This document shows, in pieces, positions 51,000 through 60,240 of a stretch of DNA of 64,000 bases. Made by a program: the position numbers and the translations under genes. This stretch comes from Laceyella putida (GTDB lineage: Bacteria; Bacillota; Bacilli; Thermoactinomycetales; Thermoactinomycetaceae), in assembly GCF_042665195.1 (NCBI RefSeq), contig NZ_JBHTBW010000003.1:18765-82764 (forward strand), given 5' to 3'. Each line of letters opens with the position of its first letter. Position 1 is the stretch's first letter. Below the pieces are notes generated by a model that worked only from the letters and a program-made list of their open reading frames with translations, did not search any database and had not been told where the DNA came from.

Positions 51000-51929
51000 A
51001 TGCCGATGAAACGGATGCCGACATATCCAGAGTGGTCTTGGTCACAGTCACGACACCATCTGTTTGAGGAATGCAAACGCAAATATTACTATCATTACTA
51101 CGCTTCATATCCGGGGTGGCAGGCGGAGGCCCCCGAAGAGGCCAAGCGCCTGTATCGGTTGAAACAGTTGCGGACATTAACGTTGATGTTTGGTGAGGTG
51201 ATTCACCGCCTCGCCCAAATGGTGATTTGGCGCTTGAGACAGGAGCGGGTCTTGCCAACCGCTGAAGAATTGCTGCATAAAGCGAGAACTTTGTTAAACC
51301 AAGCGGTGCGGGAGTCACGGGATAAGGAGTTGTGGTGGGAGGTTCCAACGAAACGCTTGATGTTGCAAGAACTTTATTATGGGGATCACTTGCCGACGGG
51401 ATTGGTGGAAGACTTGAAAGAACGCCTGTCCCTGTGCGTTCACCACCTGCTGCAAAGCCGTAGCCTGCGCGAATATGGCGAGGCGACCGCGGCGGAGACG
51501 GTGGAAGTAGAGCAACTGAACAAATGGATATTGGAAGAGACAAAGGTGTATGTTAAGGTGGACTGGATTTATCGGGTGGGGGAGAAATGGGTGATCGTGG
51601 ATTGGAAGACAGGCCAAAAAGAGGAGAACCATGAAGCGCAACTCAAGTGGTACGCCTTATATCTTCACCAATGTTATCATGTGCCACTCTCCCAGATTGA
51701 ACTGCGGACGGAATATCTGTTGACTGGGGCATGCGAACGGATGACTGCCACGGAACAAGATGTGGATGAAGCGCTTGCCCGGATGAATGACAGCATGGAA
51801 GCGATGAAAACGATGCTGTCTGACCGTGAACGGAATGCCGCTCTTCCCGAAGAGGCTTTCCCCATGACCCAGGATGAACGGAAGTGCCAGTGGTGCAATT
51901 TCCAAGAATTTTGCTATGTGCGCCGCTAA
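51000..51929 (+). CDS. Stand-alone PD-(D/E)XK nuclease, Cas4/RecB-like
   Basis: A 309 aa protein of the Cas4/AddB-like nuclease group. Four cysteines placed as for a 4Fe-4S cluster: C25 (FEECKRKYYY) at the start and C296, C299, C305 (CQWCNFQEFC) at the end. The nuclease core has EVIH early, then VIVDWKTGQKE with Asp and Lys of the active site, then QLKWYALYL as QxxxY motif IV. No CRISPR array or addAB lies near. ATG 51000 chosen because GGGGAG is 7 bases upstream. Likely a repair exonuclease; defence use is also possible. Confidence 0.82.
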   Translation: MPMKRMPTYPEWSWSQSRHHLFEECKRKYYYHYYASYPGWQAEAPEEAKRLYRLKQLRTLTLMFGEVIHRLAQMVIWRLRQERVLPTAEELLHKARTLLNQAVRESRDKELWWEVPTKRLMLQELYYGDHLPTGLVEDLKERLSLCVHHLLQSRSLREYGEATAAETVEVEQLNKWILEETKVYVKVDWIYRVGEKWVIVDWKTGQKEENHEAQLKWYALYLHQCYHVPLSQIELRTEYLLTGACERMTATEQDVDEALARMNDSMEAMKTMLSDRERNAALPEEAFPMTQDERKCQWCNFQEFCYVRR

Positions 51930-52008
51930 GGCGCTTTTTTGCTGTAAACGAGTAGGAAAAGAAATCTTGATCCATATTAAGGGGGAAGAGGAAAGAAGGA
52001 GGAGACGG

Positions 52009-52605
52009 ATGAGAAAATCAATGTTTCATTTGTTTCTGCTGGGTTCGTTTGTGGCGGTTCTCATCTGGTCGGCGATCCGTCCTGCGATGTGGACAGCATG
52101 GTGGTATGAAGCGAGTTTCGCTGTAATCATGGTTCTTGTTTTAACCGTGACCCATCGGCGGTTTCCGTTCACTCCCATCACTTATTTTTTTGTCTGGGTC
52201 GGCGCCATTATCATGCTGTTGGGCGCACACTATACCTATGGCAACATGCCCTTATTTGACCAGTTAAAGGATGCTTGGCACTTATCCCGCAACCATTTTG
52301 ATCGCTTCGGACATTTTTTTCAGGGTGTGGTGCCTTATTTGATGTTGAGGGAAATTGTCGTCAGAAAGAATGTGATTCATCGCCGCTGGCTATGGGTCAC
52401 TTTGGTCAGTTTCAGTTTTACCATCAGCGGATTATATGAATGTTTTGAGGCGTTCTATGCGGCATGTTTTGAAAATGATCCAGCCGATTTTTTGGGCATG
52501 CAAGGCGATGATTGGGATGCGCAGTGGGATATGACTAGCGCCCTGGCGGGAGCGATGTTCGCAAGCTTATTTAGCCGTTGGCAAGATCGCATGATGCGTG
52601 AGTGA
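52009..52605 (+). CDS. DUF2238 (YjdF) membrane protein
   Basis: A 198 aa protein with about six hydrophobic segments and the HFDRFGHFFQGVVPYLMLRE block that typifies DUF2238/YjdF. AAGGAGGAG lies before ATG 52009. No known function. Confidence 0.8.
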   Translation: MRKSMFHLFLLGSFVAVLIWSAIRPAMWTAWWYEASFAVIMVLVLTVTHRRFPFTPITYFFVWVGAIIMLLGAHYTYGNMPLFDQLKDAWHLSRNHFDRFGHFFQGVVPYLMLREIVVRKNVIHRRWLWVTLVSFSFTISGLYECFEAFYAACFENDPADFLGMQGDDWDAQWDMTSALAGAMFASLFSRWQDRMMRE

Positions 52606-52866
52606 GCGAAAGAGGAGACCGATGTCTCCTCATCCTGCGTCTTGTTTTTGGTCGGACTGTTCACACAAGATGCACATGAATACTTTGCCCAACGTTCAAA
52701 GTTGGGTATTCACGATCCGATTCATTCAGCTCGGAAAAATCAGGTTTGAGAGGGAAAAGCATCTCATTCCACATTGTACAGATATGACTGAAAATAATCA
52801 TGATTTCGCTTATAATGAGTTTAGAAAGAATCCTGGTTTCACAGGAATATGAGAGGATAAGTGCAT

Positions 52867-53439
52867 ATGTTCAAGGAAAGCTGGAGCCGTTGGTTGGGCA
52901 TTATCATTGTCGTGATCGGACTGGTTCTTTTTTTGGCGTATTGGCAAGCGCAGTCGGCCCAATACTCGCTGACGGGTTTATATCCCCAAGTGGCCCAAGC
53001 CACGGAACAATTGATCAAGAACTGTAAAGAACGTGGAATCGCGATTAAGATAACAGAAGGTTTCCGCTCATTTGAAAAACAAGATCAGCTCTATGCCAAA
53101 GGTCGAACGGTGCCGGGGGAAATTGTGACTTATGCGGAAGGCGGGGAGTCTTACCACAACTATGGGCTTGCGGTGGACTTTGCGCTGTTTGACGCGAAAC
53201 GGAAGCGACTGAGTTGGGATATGGAGAGAGACGGCAATAAAAACGGGGTCTCCGATTGGGAAGAGGTCGCCCAAGAAGCCAAGAAGTTGGGCTTTGACTG
53301 GGGAGGGGATTGGTCCCGGTTCAAAGATTATCCCCATCTGGAGATGACGTTTGGCCAATCGATTGTGGGACTGAAGGCGACGATGAAATTGAGAGAGTGG
53401 ATGATGGGCGAGACTGTGCCAAAAGAAAAAGGTGAGTGA
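52867..53439 (+). CDS. Membrane-anchored M15 peptidase (VanY/CwlK-like)
   Basis: A 190 aa zinc peptidase of the M15 family. N-terminal membrane helix (about 8-26), then the catalytic domain with SYHNYGLAVDF (H97, D104) and PHLEM (H157) as zinc ligands. It cuts peptidoglycan stem peptides, as L-Ala-D-Glu or D-Ala-D-Ala peptidase. An insert RDGNKNGVSDWEE resembles a Ca-binding loop. The start is ATG 52867. Confidence 0.85.
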   Translation: MFKESWSRWLGIIIVVIGLVLFLAYWQAQSAQYSLTGLYPQVAQATEQLIKNCKERGIAIKITEGFRSFEKQDQLYAKGRTVPGEIVTYAEGGESYHNYGLAVDFALFDAKRKRLSWDMERDGNKNGVSDWEEVAQEAKKLGFDWGGDWSRFKDYPHLEMTFGQSIVGLKATMKLREWMMGETVPKEKGE

Positions 53440-53448
53440 GGCTCGTAT

Positions 53449-53667
53449 GTGGTGATGGAAAACGACGTACGAGCCTTTTCTGTGGATGGGCGAGTCGGTG
53501 TAGGCACCCTGGCAGCGAAAAGTCTGACCGATCCCTTACGGGGTCAAAGCATTGCCGATCTGGTGCGGTTGATCAAGGTAGGGCGGATTGATGTCAGTGC
53601 CCACACGGAACAAAATCCCGATGGTGAAATCCGTGGCCAGGTACGGGTACGGGCGATTCGCAAATGA
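53449..53667 (+). pseudogene. C-terminal half of a CHRD-domain protein
   Basis: 72 codons. The part from about GTLAAKSLTDPLRGQS to SAHTEQNPDGEIRGQVRV matches the second half of the CHRD domain, whose ending H-T-x-x-N-P-x-G-E-I-R-G-Q is distinctive. The first half of the domain and any signal peptide are missing. It may be a remnant or a very short derivative; it follows the peptidase gene by 9 bases. Confidence 0.55.
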
Positions 53668-53698
53668 CCGATGAGAGATTTGCCAAGTAGCTTCACAA

Positions 53699-53742
53699 GA
53701 AGGGATGGACTCGGAAAAAATTTTCGCCTCCCATCCTTTTAA
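53699..53742 (+). terminator. Terminator before polC
   Basis: AAGGGATGG pairs with CCATCCTTT over a 21-base loop; four Ts follow. Confidence 0.65.
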
Positions 53743-53880
53743 GTGTCGGATCGATTTACCGGATACGCCTTCGTCCAAATAGCCTAATTTTTCATCCTCC
53801 ATCAGGCGGTATTTTTTATAGTCGAAGCTTCAACTTTTTGGTAAACTCGTCTTTGTAACGATTGAAACAGGGGTGAGGGG

Positions 53881-56800
53881 ATGACAGGGCAAGAGGCATT
53901 AGTGAATTTGTTTAAGGAAGTCCAATTGCCGAATGAGTGGTTAGACAAACAGTTTAAAGAAGCGACGATTACCGAAGTGCAGGTCGATCCGGGGGCCAAG
54001 GCGTGGAAGATTCGGATTCGCCTGCCGGAACCGATCAATTCAGAAGTTTGGCAAGAATTTCAAGTACGCATCAAAAAACACTTTCAACCACATATCCAAG
54101 TCAGCGTGATGTTTGACTATGATCACATAGAACACGAAACGGTTTTGCGGATGTATAAGCATTATATCCAACGGTGGATACAGGAGAGAGTCGCTCCGGC
54201 CGCGTCGGCCTGGTTTGGACAGGCGGATTGGCGGGTGCGTGATGGGCAGATCGAAATCGTCTTCCCGAATCCGGCCGTCTTGCAAATGGCTGAGCAGCGG
54301 GGGGTGGAACGGCACATCTCCAGGTATTACCAACGGATCACCGGTAAGGAGATGAAGGTGCGCTTCACTTGTGAGCATCCCGATCCGGAAGTCTCGCCTG
54401 CCTCTTTTTTCCAAGAGAAGATACAACAGGAAGAACGGCAGTTAGTGGCGAAAGCGTTGGCGGAGCAGAAAGAGATGGCGGAGAGAGCCAAATCCGGAGA
54501 AGCGGAGGAAGTGGAAGCGCCGGCGTTGGAGAAGAAGATCGGTTACGCGATTCAGGAAGAACCGGTTGAAATCGCGTCGATTACGGAGGAAGAGCGGAGG
54601 GTTGTCGTCAAAGGAAAAGTATTCAAATGTGAAGTGAAAGTACTGAAGAGCGGCAGGAAGCTGCTGACGTTCAATATCACTGATTACACCAATTCGATCG
54701 CCTGCAAATTCTTCGCGTCTCCCCGTGAGAAGGAGCAGGAGCAAATCATTGCCATGATCAAGGATGGAGACTGGCTGAAGGTACGCGGGTCCGTCCAGTT
54801 TGACACCTTCTCCCGCGAGTTGGTATTGATGGTTAATGATTTGATGGAAGTACACGTACCGGAACGGATGGATACGGCGGAAGACAAGCGGGTTGAGCTG
54901 CATTTGCATACGGCCATGTCCACCATGGATGGTATTACGGATGTGGGGGATGTGATCAAACGCGTGGCCAAGTGGGGACACCGCGCGGTGGCGGTTACCG
55001 ATCACGGCGGGGCGCAAGCGTTCCCGGATGCCTATGCGGCGAGCAAAAAGCATGGTGTAAAAGTGCTGTATGGGTTGGAAGCCAATGTGGTCGATGACGG
55101 GGTTCCCATGGTGATGAATCCGGAAGACCGGGTTCTCGCGGATGATACCTATGTGGTGTTTGACGTGGAGACCACCGGTTTGTCGGCGGTTCATGATGTC
55201 ATCATCGAATTGGCGGCCGTCAAAGTGAAGAATGGGGAGATTATCGATAAGTTCTCCGAGTTTGCCAATCCCCATCGCAAGCTGTCACAACAGATCATCG
55301 AGCTGACCCATATTACCGATGATATGCTGACGGATGCGCCGGAGATCGATGATGTGATCGCGCGATTCCTGCAATTTATTCAGGGCAGTGTGCTGGTTGC
55401 GCATAACGCCCGCTTCGATATGGGCTTTTTGCAAGAGGCGGTAAAGCGCATCGGAGAGAAGCCAGTGACCAATCCCGTCTTGGATACCCTCGAGTTGGCT
55501 CGTTTTTTATATCCGACATTGCGGAACCACCGGCTGAACACGTTGGCCGATAAACTCGGCGTAAAGTTGGAACAGCATCACCGGGCGATTTATGATGCGG
55601 AGACGACCGGACACATCTTGTGGAAGATGCTGGGCGAAGTGAAGGAGAAAGGGATCACTAACTTGAAGGAGCTGAATGAAAATCGGGGTGATGCCGACTT
55701 TGCGCGGATGCGACCGTTCCACGCCATTCTGCTGGTGAAAAACCAGGAAGGCATGAAGAACTTATACAAATTAATCTCCATGTCGCATTTGAAGTATTTC
55801 TACCGTATTCCGCGCATTCCGCGCAGTGAATTGGTCAAGCACCGTGAGGGGCTGATCATCGGCTCCGGATGTGAGCGAGGGGAACTGTATGAGGCGGCGC
55901 TCAACAAAGCGCCAAGCGAAGTGGAAGAAATCGCCCAATTCTACGATTATCTCGAAATCCAGCCGGTGGAGTATAACTTGCATCTGGTTGAAAAAGGATT
56001 GGTCGAAAGCCCGGAGCGCCTGCGTGAAGCGAATCGCCTGCTGGTGGAGATTGGTGAGAAGTTGGGCAAGCCCGTCGTTGCTACCTCCAACAGTCACTAC
56101 CTGGATGAACATGAGGCGATATTCCGGGAAATTATCGCGATGAACCAAACGGGTGCCAAGCCGCAATTGCCGTTGCCGAAAGCGTACTTGCGGACAACGG
56201 ATGAGATGTTGGAAGAGTTTTCCTATTTGGGGGAGGAGAAGGCGAAAGAAGTGGTGGTGACCAATACCCAACGCATCGCCGACTCGATTGACGACGGGAT
56301 CAAACCGTTCCCGGACGAGACCTTTACCCCGGAATTGGAGGGAGCGGAGGAAGAGTTAACCGAGATTTGTTACCGCACCGCCAAAGAGTGGTATGGGGAC
56401 CCGCTGCCGGAAATCGTGAAGAGCCGCCTCGAGCGGGAACTGGGCTCGATTATCAAACACGGGTTTAGCGTATTGTACATGATTTCGCAGAAGATCGTAT
56501 ATAAATCGCTCCAAGACGGATACTTGGTGGGATCGCGGGGTTCGGTGGGATCGTCGCTGGTCGCGGCACTCAGCTTTATCTCCGAGGTGAATCCATTGCC
56601 GCCCCACTACCGTTGCGAAAGCTGCCAATACAGCGAATTTATTACCGATGGTTCGTATGAAAGCGGCTTTGACCTGCCTGATAAAAAATGTCCCAAGTGC
56701 GGCACCGACCTGTGGAAAGACGGCCACGATATACCTTTCGAAACCTTCTTGGGCTTCGAAGGGGACAAAGCACCCGATATTGATTTGAACTTCGACGGTG

Positions 56801-58197
56801 AGTACCAACTCCGGGCCCATCAATACACTGAGGAATTATTTGGCAAAGCGTATATTTACCGTGCGGGGACGGTTGGAACCGTTCAGGAGAAGACAGGATA
56901 CGGGTATGCCAAAAAATATGCGGAACAAAAGGGGATCGTTCTGCGGCAAGCGGAATTGGATCGGTTGGCGCAAGGGTGCGTGGGAGTTAAACGCTCGTCG
57001 GGCCAACATCCAGGGGGCTTGATGGTCGTACCGCAAAATAAGGAAGTCTTCGATTTCACCCCGATCCAGCATCCGGCCGATGATATGAAGTCCGGGACGA
57101 TCACGACCCACTTCGATTATAACGCCATCAGCGGGAAAATCCTCAAGTTGGACCTCTTGGGACACACCGGTCCGACGATCCAGCGTTATCTGCATGAAAT
57201 GACCGGGATTGACCCGACCAAAGTGCCGCTGGGCGATCCCGAGGTGATTGAATTGTTTCGTAGCACCAAGAGTTTGGGGATTAAACCGGAAGATATCAAT
57301 GGCATTGAACATGGTACGCTCGGGATTCCTGAGTTTGGCACGTACTTTGCGCGGGGGATTTTGAAGGATGCCAAACCCAAACGCTTTAGCGAATTGGTGC
57401 GTATTTCCGGTTTGTCCCACGGAACTGACGTTTGGCAAGGCAACGTGCAAGATTTGATCAACGAGGGCGTCTGTACCCTGTCGGAAGCGATTTGTTGTCG
57501 TGACGATATCATGTTGTACCTGATCCGCATGGGCTTGCCTGCCAAAGCGGCGTTTAAAATCATGGAGAAAGTGCGGAAGGGCAAAGGCGTGACGGAGGAA
57601 GAAGCGGACTTGATGCGGCAGAACAATGTGCCGGAGTGGTACATCGGCTCCTGCCAGAAGATCAAGTACATGTTCCCGCGGGCCCACGCCGCCGCATATG
57701 TGACCGCGGCTGTGCGGATTGGTTGGTATAAGGTATATTACCCGGCCGAGTTTTATGCCGCTCTCTTCTCCACCAAAACCAAAGACTTTGATATTGAAGA
57801 AGTTCTCAAAGGATACAGCCATGTTTCGCGCTTGATCAAAGAGATCAACGAGAAAGGGTTCCAAGCTTCAGCCAAAGAGAAAATGTTCTTAACCGTCTTG
57901 GAGCTGGTGCAAGAGATGTATGCGCGCGGTATCAAGATGCAGTCGGTGGACCTCTACCGTTCCCAAGCGGAGAAGTTTACCGTGATCGATGGAGAGCTTG
58001 TTCCTCCTTTCGCCTCGATCTCCGGTGTGGGTGAGAGCGCGGCGCAGAATATCGTGGAAGCGCGCAAAGAGGGCGAGTTCCTCTCGAAAGAAGATTTACA
58101 GAAACGGGCCCGTTTATCCAGTACCGTGGTGGAAGTGCTGGAGCGATTGGGTTGCTTGGACGGCTTGCCGCAAAGCAATCAATTGGCGTTATTCTAA
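53881..58197 (+). CDS. polC: DNA polymerase III alpha subunit, PolC type
   Basis: 1438 aa, the normal PolC length. In order: N-terminal domain, OB fold (about 240-325), PHP domain part (ELHLHTAMSTMDG near 338), inserted 3'-5' exonuclease (D428 and E430 in FDVETTG), rest of PHP, zinc site (CESC near 911 and CPKCG), and polymerase core with D966/D968 (PDIDLNFDG), then helix-hairpin-helix near the C-terminus (SGVGESAAQNI). Replicative leading- and lagging-strand polymerase of low-GC Gram-positives. GTGAGGGG lies before the ATG. In B. subtilis polC follows proS; here it does not. Confidence 0.98.
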   Translation: MTGQEALVNLFKEVQLPNEWLDKQFKEATITEVQVDPGAKAWKIRIRLPEPINSEVWQEFQVRIKKHFQPHIQVSVMFDYDHIEHETVLRMYKHYIQRWIQERVAPAASAWFGQADWRVRDGQIEIVFPNPAVLQMAEQRGVERHISRYYQRITGKEMKVRFTCEHPDPEVSPASFFQEKIQQEERQLVAKALAEQKEMAERAKSGEAEEVEAPALEKKIGYAIQEEPVEIASITEEERRVVVKGKVFKCEVKVLKSGRKLLTFNITDYTNSIACKFFASPREKEQEQIIAMIKDGDWLKVRGSVQFDTFSRELVLMVNDLMEVHVPERMDTAEDKRVELHLHTAMSTMDGITDVGDVIKRVAKWGHRAVAVTDHGGAQAFPDAYAASKKHGVKVLYGLEANVVDDGVPMVMNPEDRVLADDTYVVFDVETTGLSAVHDVIIELAAVKVKNGEIIDKFSEFANPHRKLSQQIIELTHITDDMLTDAPEIDDVIARFLQFIQGSVLVAHNARFDMGFLQEAVKRIGEKPVTNPVLDTLELARFLYPTLRNHRLNTLADKLGVKLEQHHRAIYDAETTGHILWKMLGEVKEKGITNLKELNENRGDADFARMRPFHAILLVKNQEGMKNLYKLISMSHLKYFYRIPRIPRSELVKHREGLIIGSGCERGELYEAALNKAPSEVEEIAQFYDYLEIQPVEYNLHLVEKGLVESPERLREANRLLVEIGEKLGKPVVATSNSHYLDEHEAIFREIIAMNQTGAKPQLPLPKAYLRTTDEMLEEFSYLGEEKAKEVVVTNTQRIADSIDDGIKPFPDETFTPELEGAEEELTEICYRTAKEWYGDPLPEIVKSRLERELGSIIKHGFSVLYMISQKIVYKSLQDGYLVGSRGSVGSSLVAALSFISEVNPLPPHYRCESCQYSEFITDGSYESGFDLPDKKCPKCGTDLWKDGHDIPFETFLGFEGDKAPDIDLNFDGEYQLRAHQYTEELFGKAYIYRAGTVGTVQEKTGYGYAKKYAEQKGIVLRQAELDRLAQGCVGVKRSSGQHPGGLMVVPQNKEVFDFTPIQHPADDMKSGTITTHFDYNAISGKILKLDLLGHTGPTIQRYLHEMTGIDPTKVPLGDPEVIELFRSTKSLGIKPEDINGIEHGTLGIPEFGTYFARGILKDAKPKRFSELVRISGLSHGTDVWQGNVQDLINEGVCTLSEAICCRDDIMLYLIRMGLPAKAAFKIMEKVRKGKGVTEEEADLMRQNNVPEWYIGSCQKIKYMFPRAHAAAYVTAAVRIGWYKVYYPAEFYAALFSTKTKDFDIEEVLKGYSHVSRLIKEINEKGFQASAKEKMFLTVLELVQEMYARGIKMQSVDLYRSQAEKFTVIDGELVPPFASISGVGESAAQNIVEARKEGEFLSKEDLQKRARLSSTVVEVLERLGCLDGLPQSNQLALF

Positions 58198-58221
58198 GAG
58201 AAATAGACGGACAGATAACCA

Positions 58222-58257
58222 AGCTCCCCCTCTCACGCCAGAGGGGGAATTTTTTTG
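58222..58257 (+). terminator. Terminator of polC
   Basis: CTCCCCCTCT/AGAGGGGGA stem and seven Ts. Confidence 0.93.
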
Positions 58258-58269
58258 ATGTCAACTGGG

Positions 58270-59106
58270 TCAATGGACATAGCGGCCTTGTTCTGGCAGG
58301 GCAATTCGGTCAAACTCAGTCACCAATTGATCTAGGGCTTGGGTGAGTTCCGCCCCGTCCATCGGGATGCCGTGTCCGGTAATGGCAACGGCAGGAGCCA
58401 AGGCAGCCAAACGTTTGACCGATTCCTTCGCTGCCTGCCAGTCAGTGGTGAAGTATTTGGGAGGGCCGGAAATTTCTTTGATTTGGAGCATGACTTTATA
58501 TAATGACTCTTGCTTCACGGTCACAAAGGCATCGCCAACGATGAGGGAGCGATCGCGTTTGCGAAACAATGAGATGTGGCCGGGGGTGTGGCCGGGTGTA
58601 TGGATGACACGCCATTCAGGAAAATGGGGGACAGAGCCATCGGTCGGTAATGCTTTAACCTGGCCTTGAAGGCGAATGCCGTGGTTGGGAAACCAAGGGG
58701 ACAAATCGCTTACCATGCCCCCGGCCACTTGCGGGTCGCCGGGGGGATAGTCGGCTTTGCCAGTTAAATAGGGCAACTCTAATTCATGGGCGTACACGGG
58801 AACGTCCCAATGCTCGATTAATTCCACGATGGCCCCGACATGGTCAAAGTGACCATGTGTGAGGAGAATGGCGCGGGGACGACGGGAGCCAAAGCGCTGT
58901 TCAGCCAGAGCGATGATGTCCGGAGCGGAATGGGGCATACCAGCATCCACAAGGAACCATGGGTCCGGGCGATGGGGATTGCCCACCATGCAAATGTTCA
59001 CAATCTGGATTGTATGGCAAATCAAATCGGCTGTGATCTCCACGCTGTTTCCGCTCTTGATGGAAGTCATGGGGGGAATGAATTCATCTTCAAATGCTTT
59101 ATCCAT
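58270..59106 (-). CDS. Metallo-beta-lactamase-fold hydrolase
   Basis: A 278 aa MBL hydrolase with THGHFDHVG (H84, H86, D88, H89), IHTPGHTPGHISLF and IVGDAFVT. A glyoxalase II or lactonase type is possible; substrate unknown. ACGGAGGT precedes the ATG. The upstream 76-codon gene overlaps its first 40 bases. Confidence 0.85.
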   Translation of the reverse strand: MDKAFEDEFIPPMTSIKSGNSVEITADLICHTIQIVNICMVGNPHRPDPWFLVDAGMPHSAPDIIALAEQRFGSRRPRAILLTHGHFDHVGAIVELIEHWDVPVYAHELELPYLTGKADYPPGDPQVAGGMVSDLSPWFPNHGIRLQGQVKALPTDGSVPHFPEWRVIHTPGHTPGHISLFRKRDRSLIVGDAFVTVKQESLYKVMLQIKEISGPPKYFTTDWQAAKESVKRLAALAPAVAITGHGIPMDGAELTQALDQLVTEFDRIALPEQGRYVH

Positions 59107-59297
59107 AATGTACCTCCGTTCACGTCAATCTTCTTGCTTATCATGCCCTGGATAAGCCAAGTATCTTCATTCACTTGTATCTCACGCCGTGATAGATCAC
59201 ATACATAGTTGATGGGGATCTCCAAGTCCAAGCCCAGTTTGCCTTGATCCTGTTGCTTACGAGATTTGCTTTTTGCGGATTTCTGCATGTTGTCCAA
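59067..59297 (-). CDS. Small basic hypothetical protein overlapping MBL gene
   Basis: A 76 aa protein with a Lys/Ser/Arg/Gln-rich start (KSAKSKSRKQQ), then a compact domain (IPINYVCDLSRREIQVNEDTWLI). The TTG start at 59297 has AGGAGG 7 bases upstream, which argues that it is translated. Overlap of its 3' end with the MBL gene suggests coupling. Not recognised. Confidence 0.5.
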   Translation of the reverse strand: MDNMQKSAKSKSRKQQDQGKLGLDLEIPINYVCDLSRREIQVNEDTWLIQGMISKKIDVNGGTLWIKHLKMNSFPP

Positions 59298-59341
59298 TTG
59301 TCACCCTCCTGTCTCTGTGTTTAGCTTGCACAGGAAGGGGA

Positions 59342-59743
59342 TTATCTATATTTCCGGGCCACAAAAAATTGCACCAACGGATTCAGCACCAAGACAAAGC
59401 ACAATGCCGCAAACAAGGAAACATTGCCAAAGTCTTCTTTTCGCATGAACACGATCCGATCGATGATCCACAGCACAAACAGGCCGATGGCGGCCACATT
59501 GTAACTGATGGTGGCACTGCGGTAAGCGATCTGTTTTCCCATCTCATCTTTTTGCATTTTTAGATCAATGCCCCACGTGAACAGTTGCATCCAAGCCACA
59601 AACAAGAGGACAAAGATCATGATGTCGGCGATTTCGAATGGGTCCCCACTTAGGTGGTCGGTCACTTTCAGTCCAATCAGCACCAAACTGATCAGCCCTA
59701 GGACCATTCCGCCAATGACTGAACTTGATAGTCGTTTATGCAT
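59342..59743 (-). CDS. Four-helix membrane protein paired with XRE regulator
   Basis: A 133 aa protein with four hydrophobic helices (about 9-27, 39-58, 79-97 and 108-127). The start is ATG 59743 after AGGGGG; the regulator's stop is 17 bases upstream. Small membrane protein plus XRE repressor is a recurrent pair in Bacillota, with the membrane protein thought to be controlled by the repressor. Function unknown. Confidence 0.75.
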   Translation of the reverse strand: MHKRLSSSVIGGMVLGLISLVLIGLKVTDHLSGDPFEIADIMIFVLLFVAWMQLFTWGIDLKMQKDEMGKQIAYRSATISYNVAAIGLFVLWIIDRIVFMRKEDFGNVSLFAALCFVLVLNPLVQFFVARKYR

Positions 59744-59760
59744 ATCTATCCCCCTGTGCA

Positions 59761-59958
59761 TCAATCTTTTTTAAATCGAAACAATTCATCCACCGTCACG
59801 CCCAACACTTCCGCCAACTGAAAAGCCAAGGCCAAGCTGGGGTCATACTTGTTGTTTTCGATCGCATTGATGGTCTGGCGTGAGACATCACACGCTTTGG
59901 CCAATTCATCCTGCGACAGCTGATGCGCTTTTCTCAGTTCTTTGATTCGATTTTCCAT
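59761..59958 (-). CDS. XRE-family HTH regulator (minimal, Cro-like)
   Basis: A 65 aa protein that is nearly all HTH: LRKAHQLSQDELAKACDVSR, then TINAIENNKYDPSLALAFQL and VLGVTVDELFRF. It forms an operon with the downstream membrane protein and probably represses its own promoter, where an inverted repeat lies. Confidence 0.92.
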   Translation of the reverse strand: MENRIKELRKAHQLSQDELAKACDVSRQTINAIENNKYDPSLALAFQLAEVLGVTVDELFRFKKD

Positions 59959-59978
59959 AGGCTTCCTCTTGTTTGAGA

Positions 59979-59996
59979 TGTAAAAAACTTTTTACA
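59979..59996 (-). promoter_or_regulatory. Inverted repeat, candidate XRE operator
   Basis: TGTAAAAA-AC-TTTTTACA, perfect 8 bp arms, 21 bases upstream of the XRE start codon. A further half site TTTTACATTT recurs near 60036. Placement fits autoregulation. Confidence 0.55.
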
Positions 59997-60240
59997 TTTT
60001 CAGTGTACGACAGCTACGGAGTTATGTCAAATATGTTTTACATTTATCTTTGGACAAACGCAAAAAAGCCCACTACCAAGCAGTCAGTCCGTTTCCAAAT
60101 CGGAGGTTCGGCAACTGTTGCGCGGTTCTGTTAACAATTCACATTTCATTAACAAAATGAGATCCCCAAAAAGGGGTGGGCTCTCGAATGATATATTGTG
60201 AAACAATATATTGCTTCTCATTTTGAAAGGAGATACTCGC

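Noticed and set aside
56836..57864. 342-codon minus-strand frame inside polC
   Set aside because: Antisense shadow of polC, whose domains are all intact.
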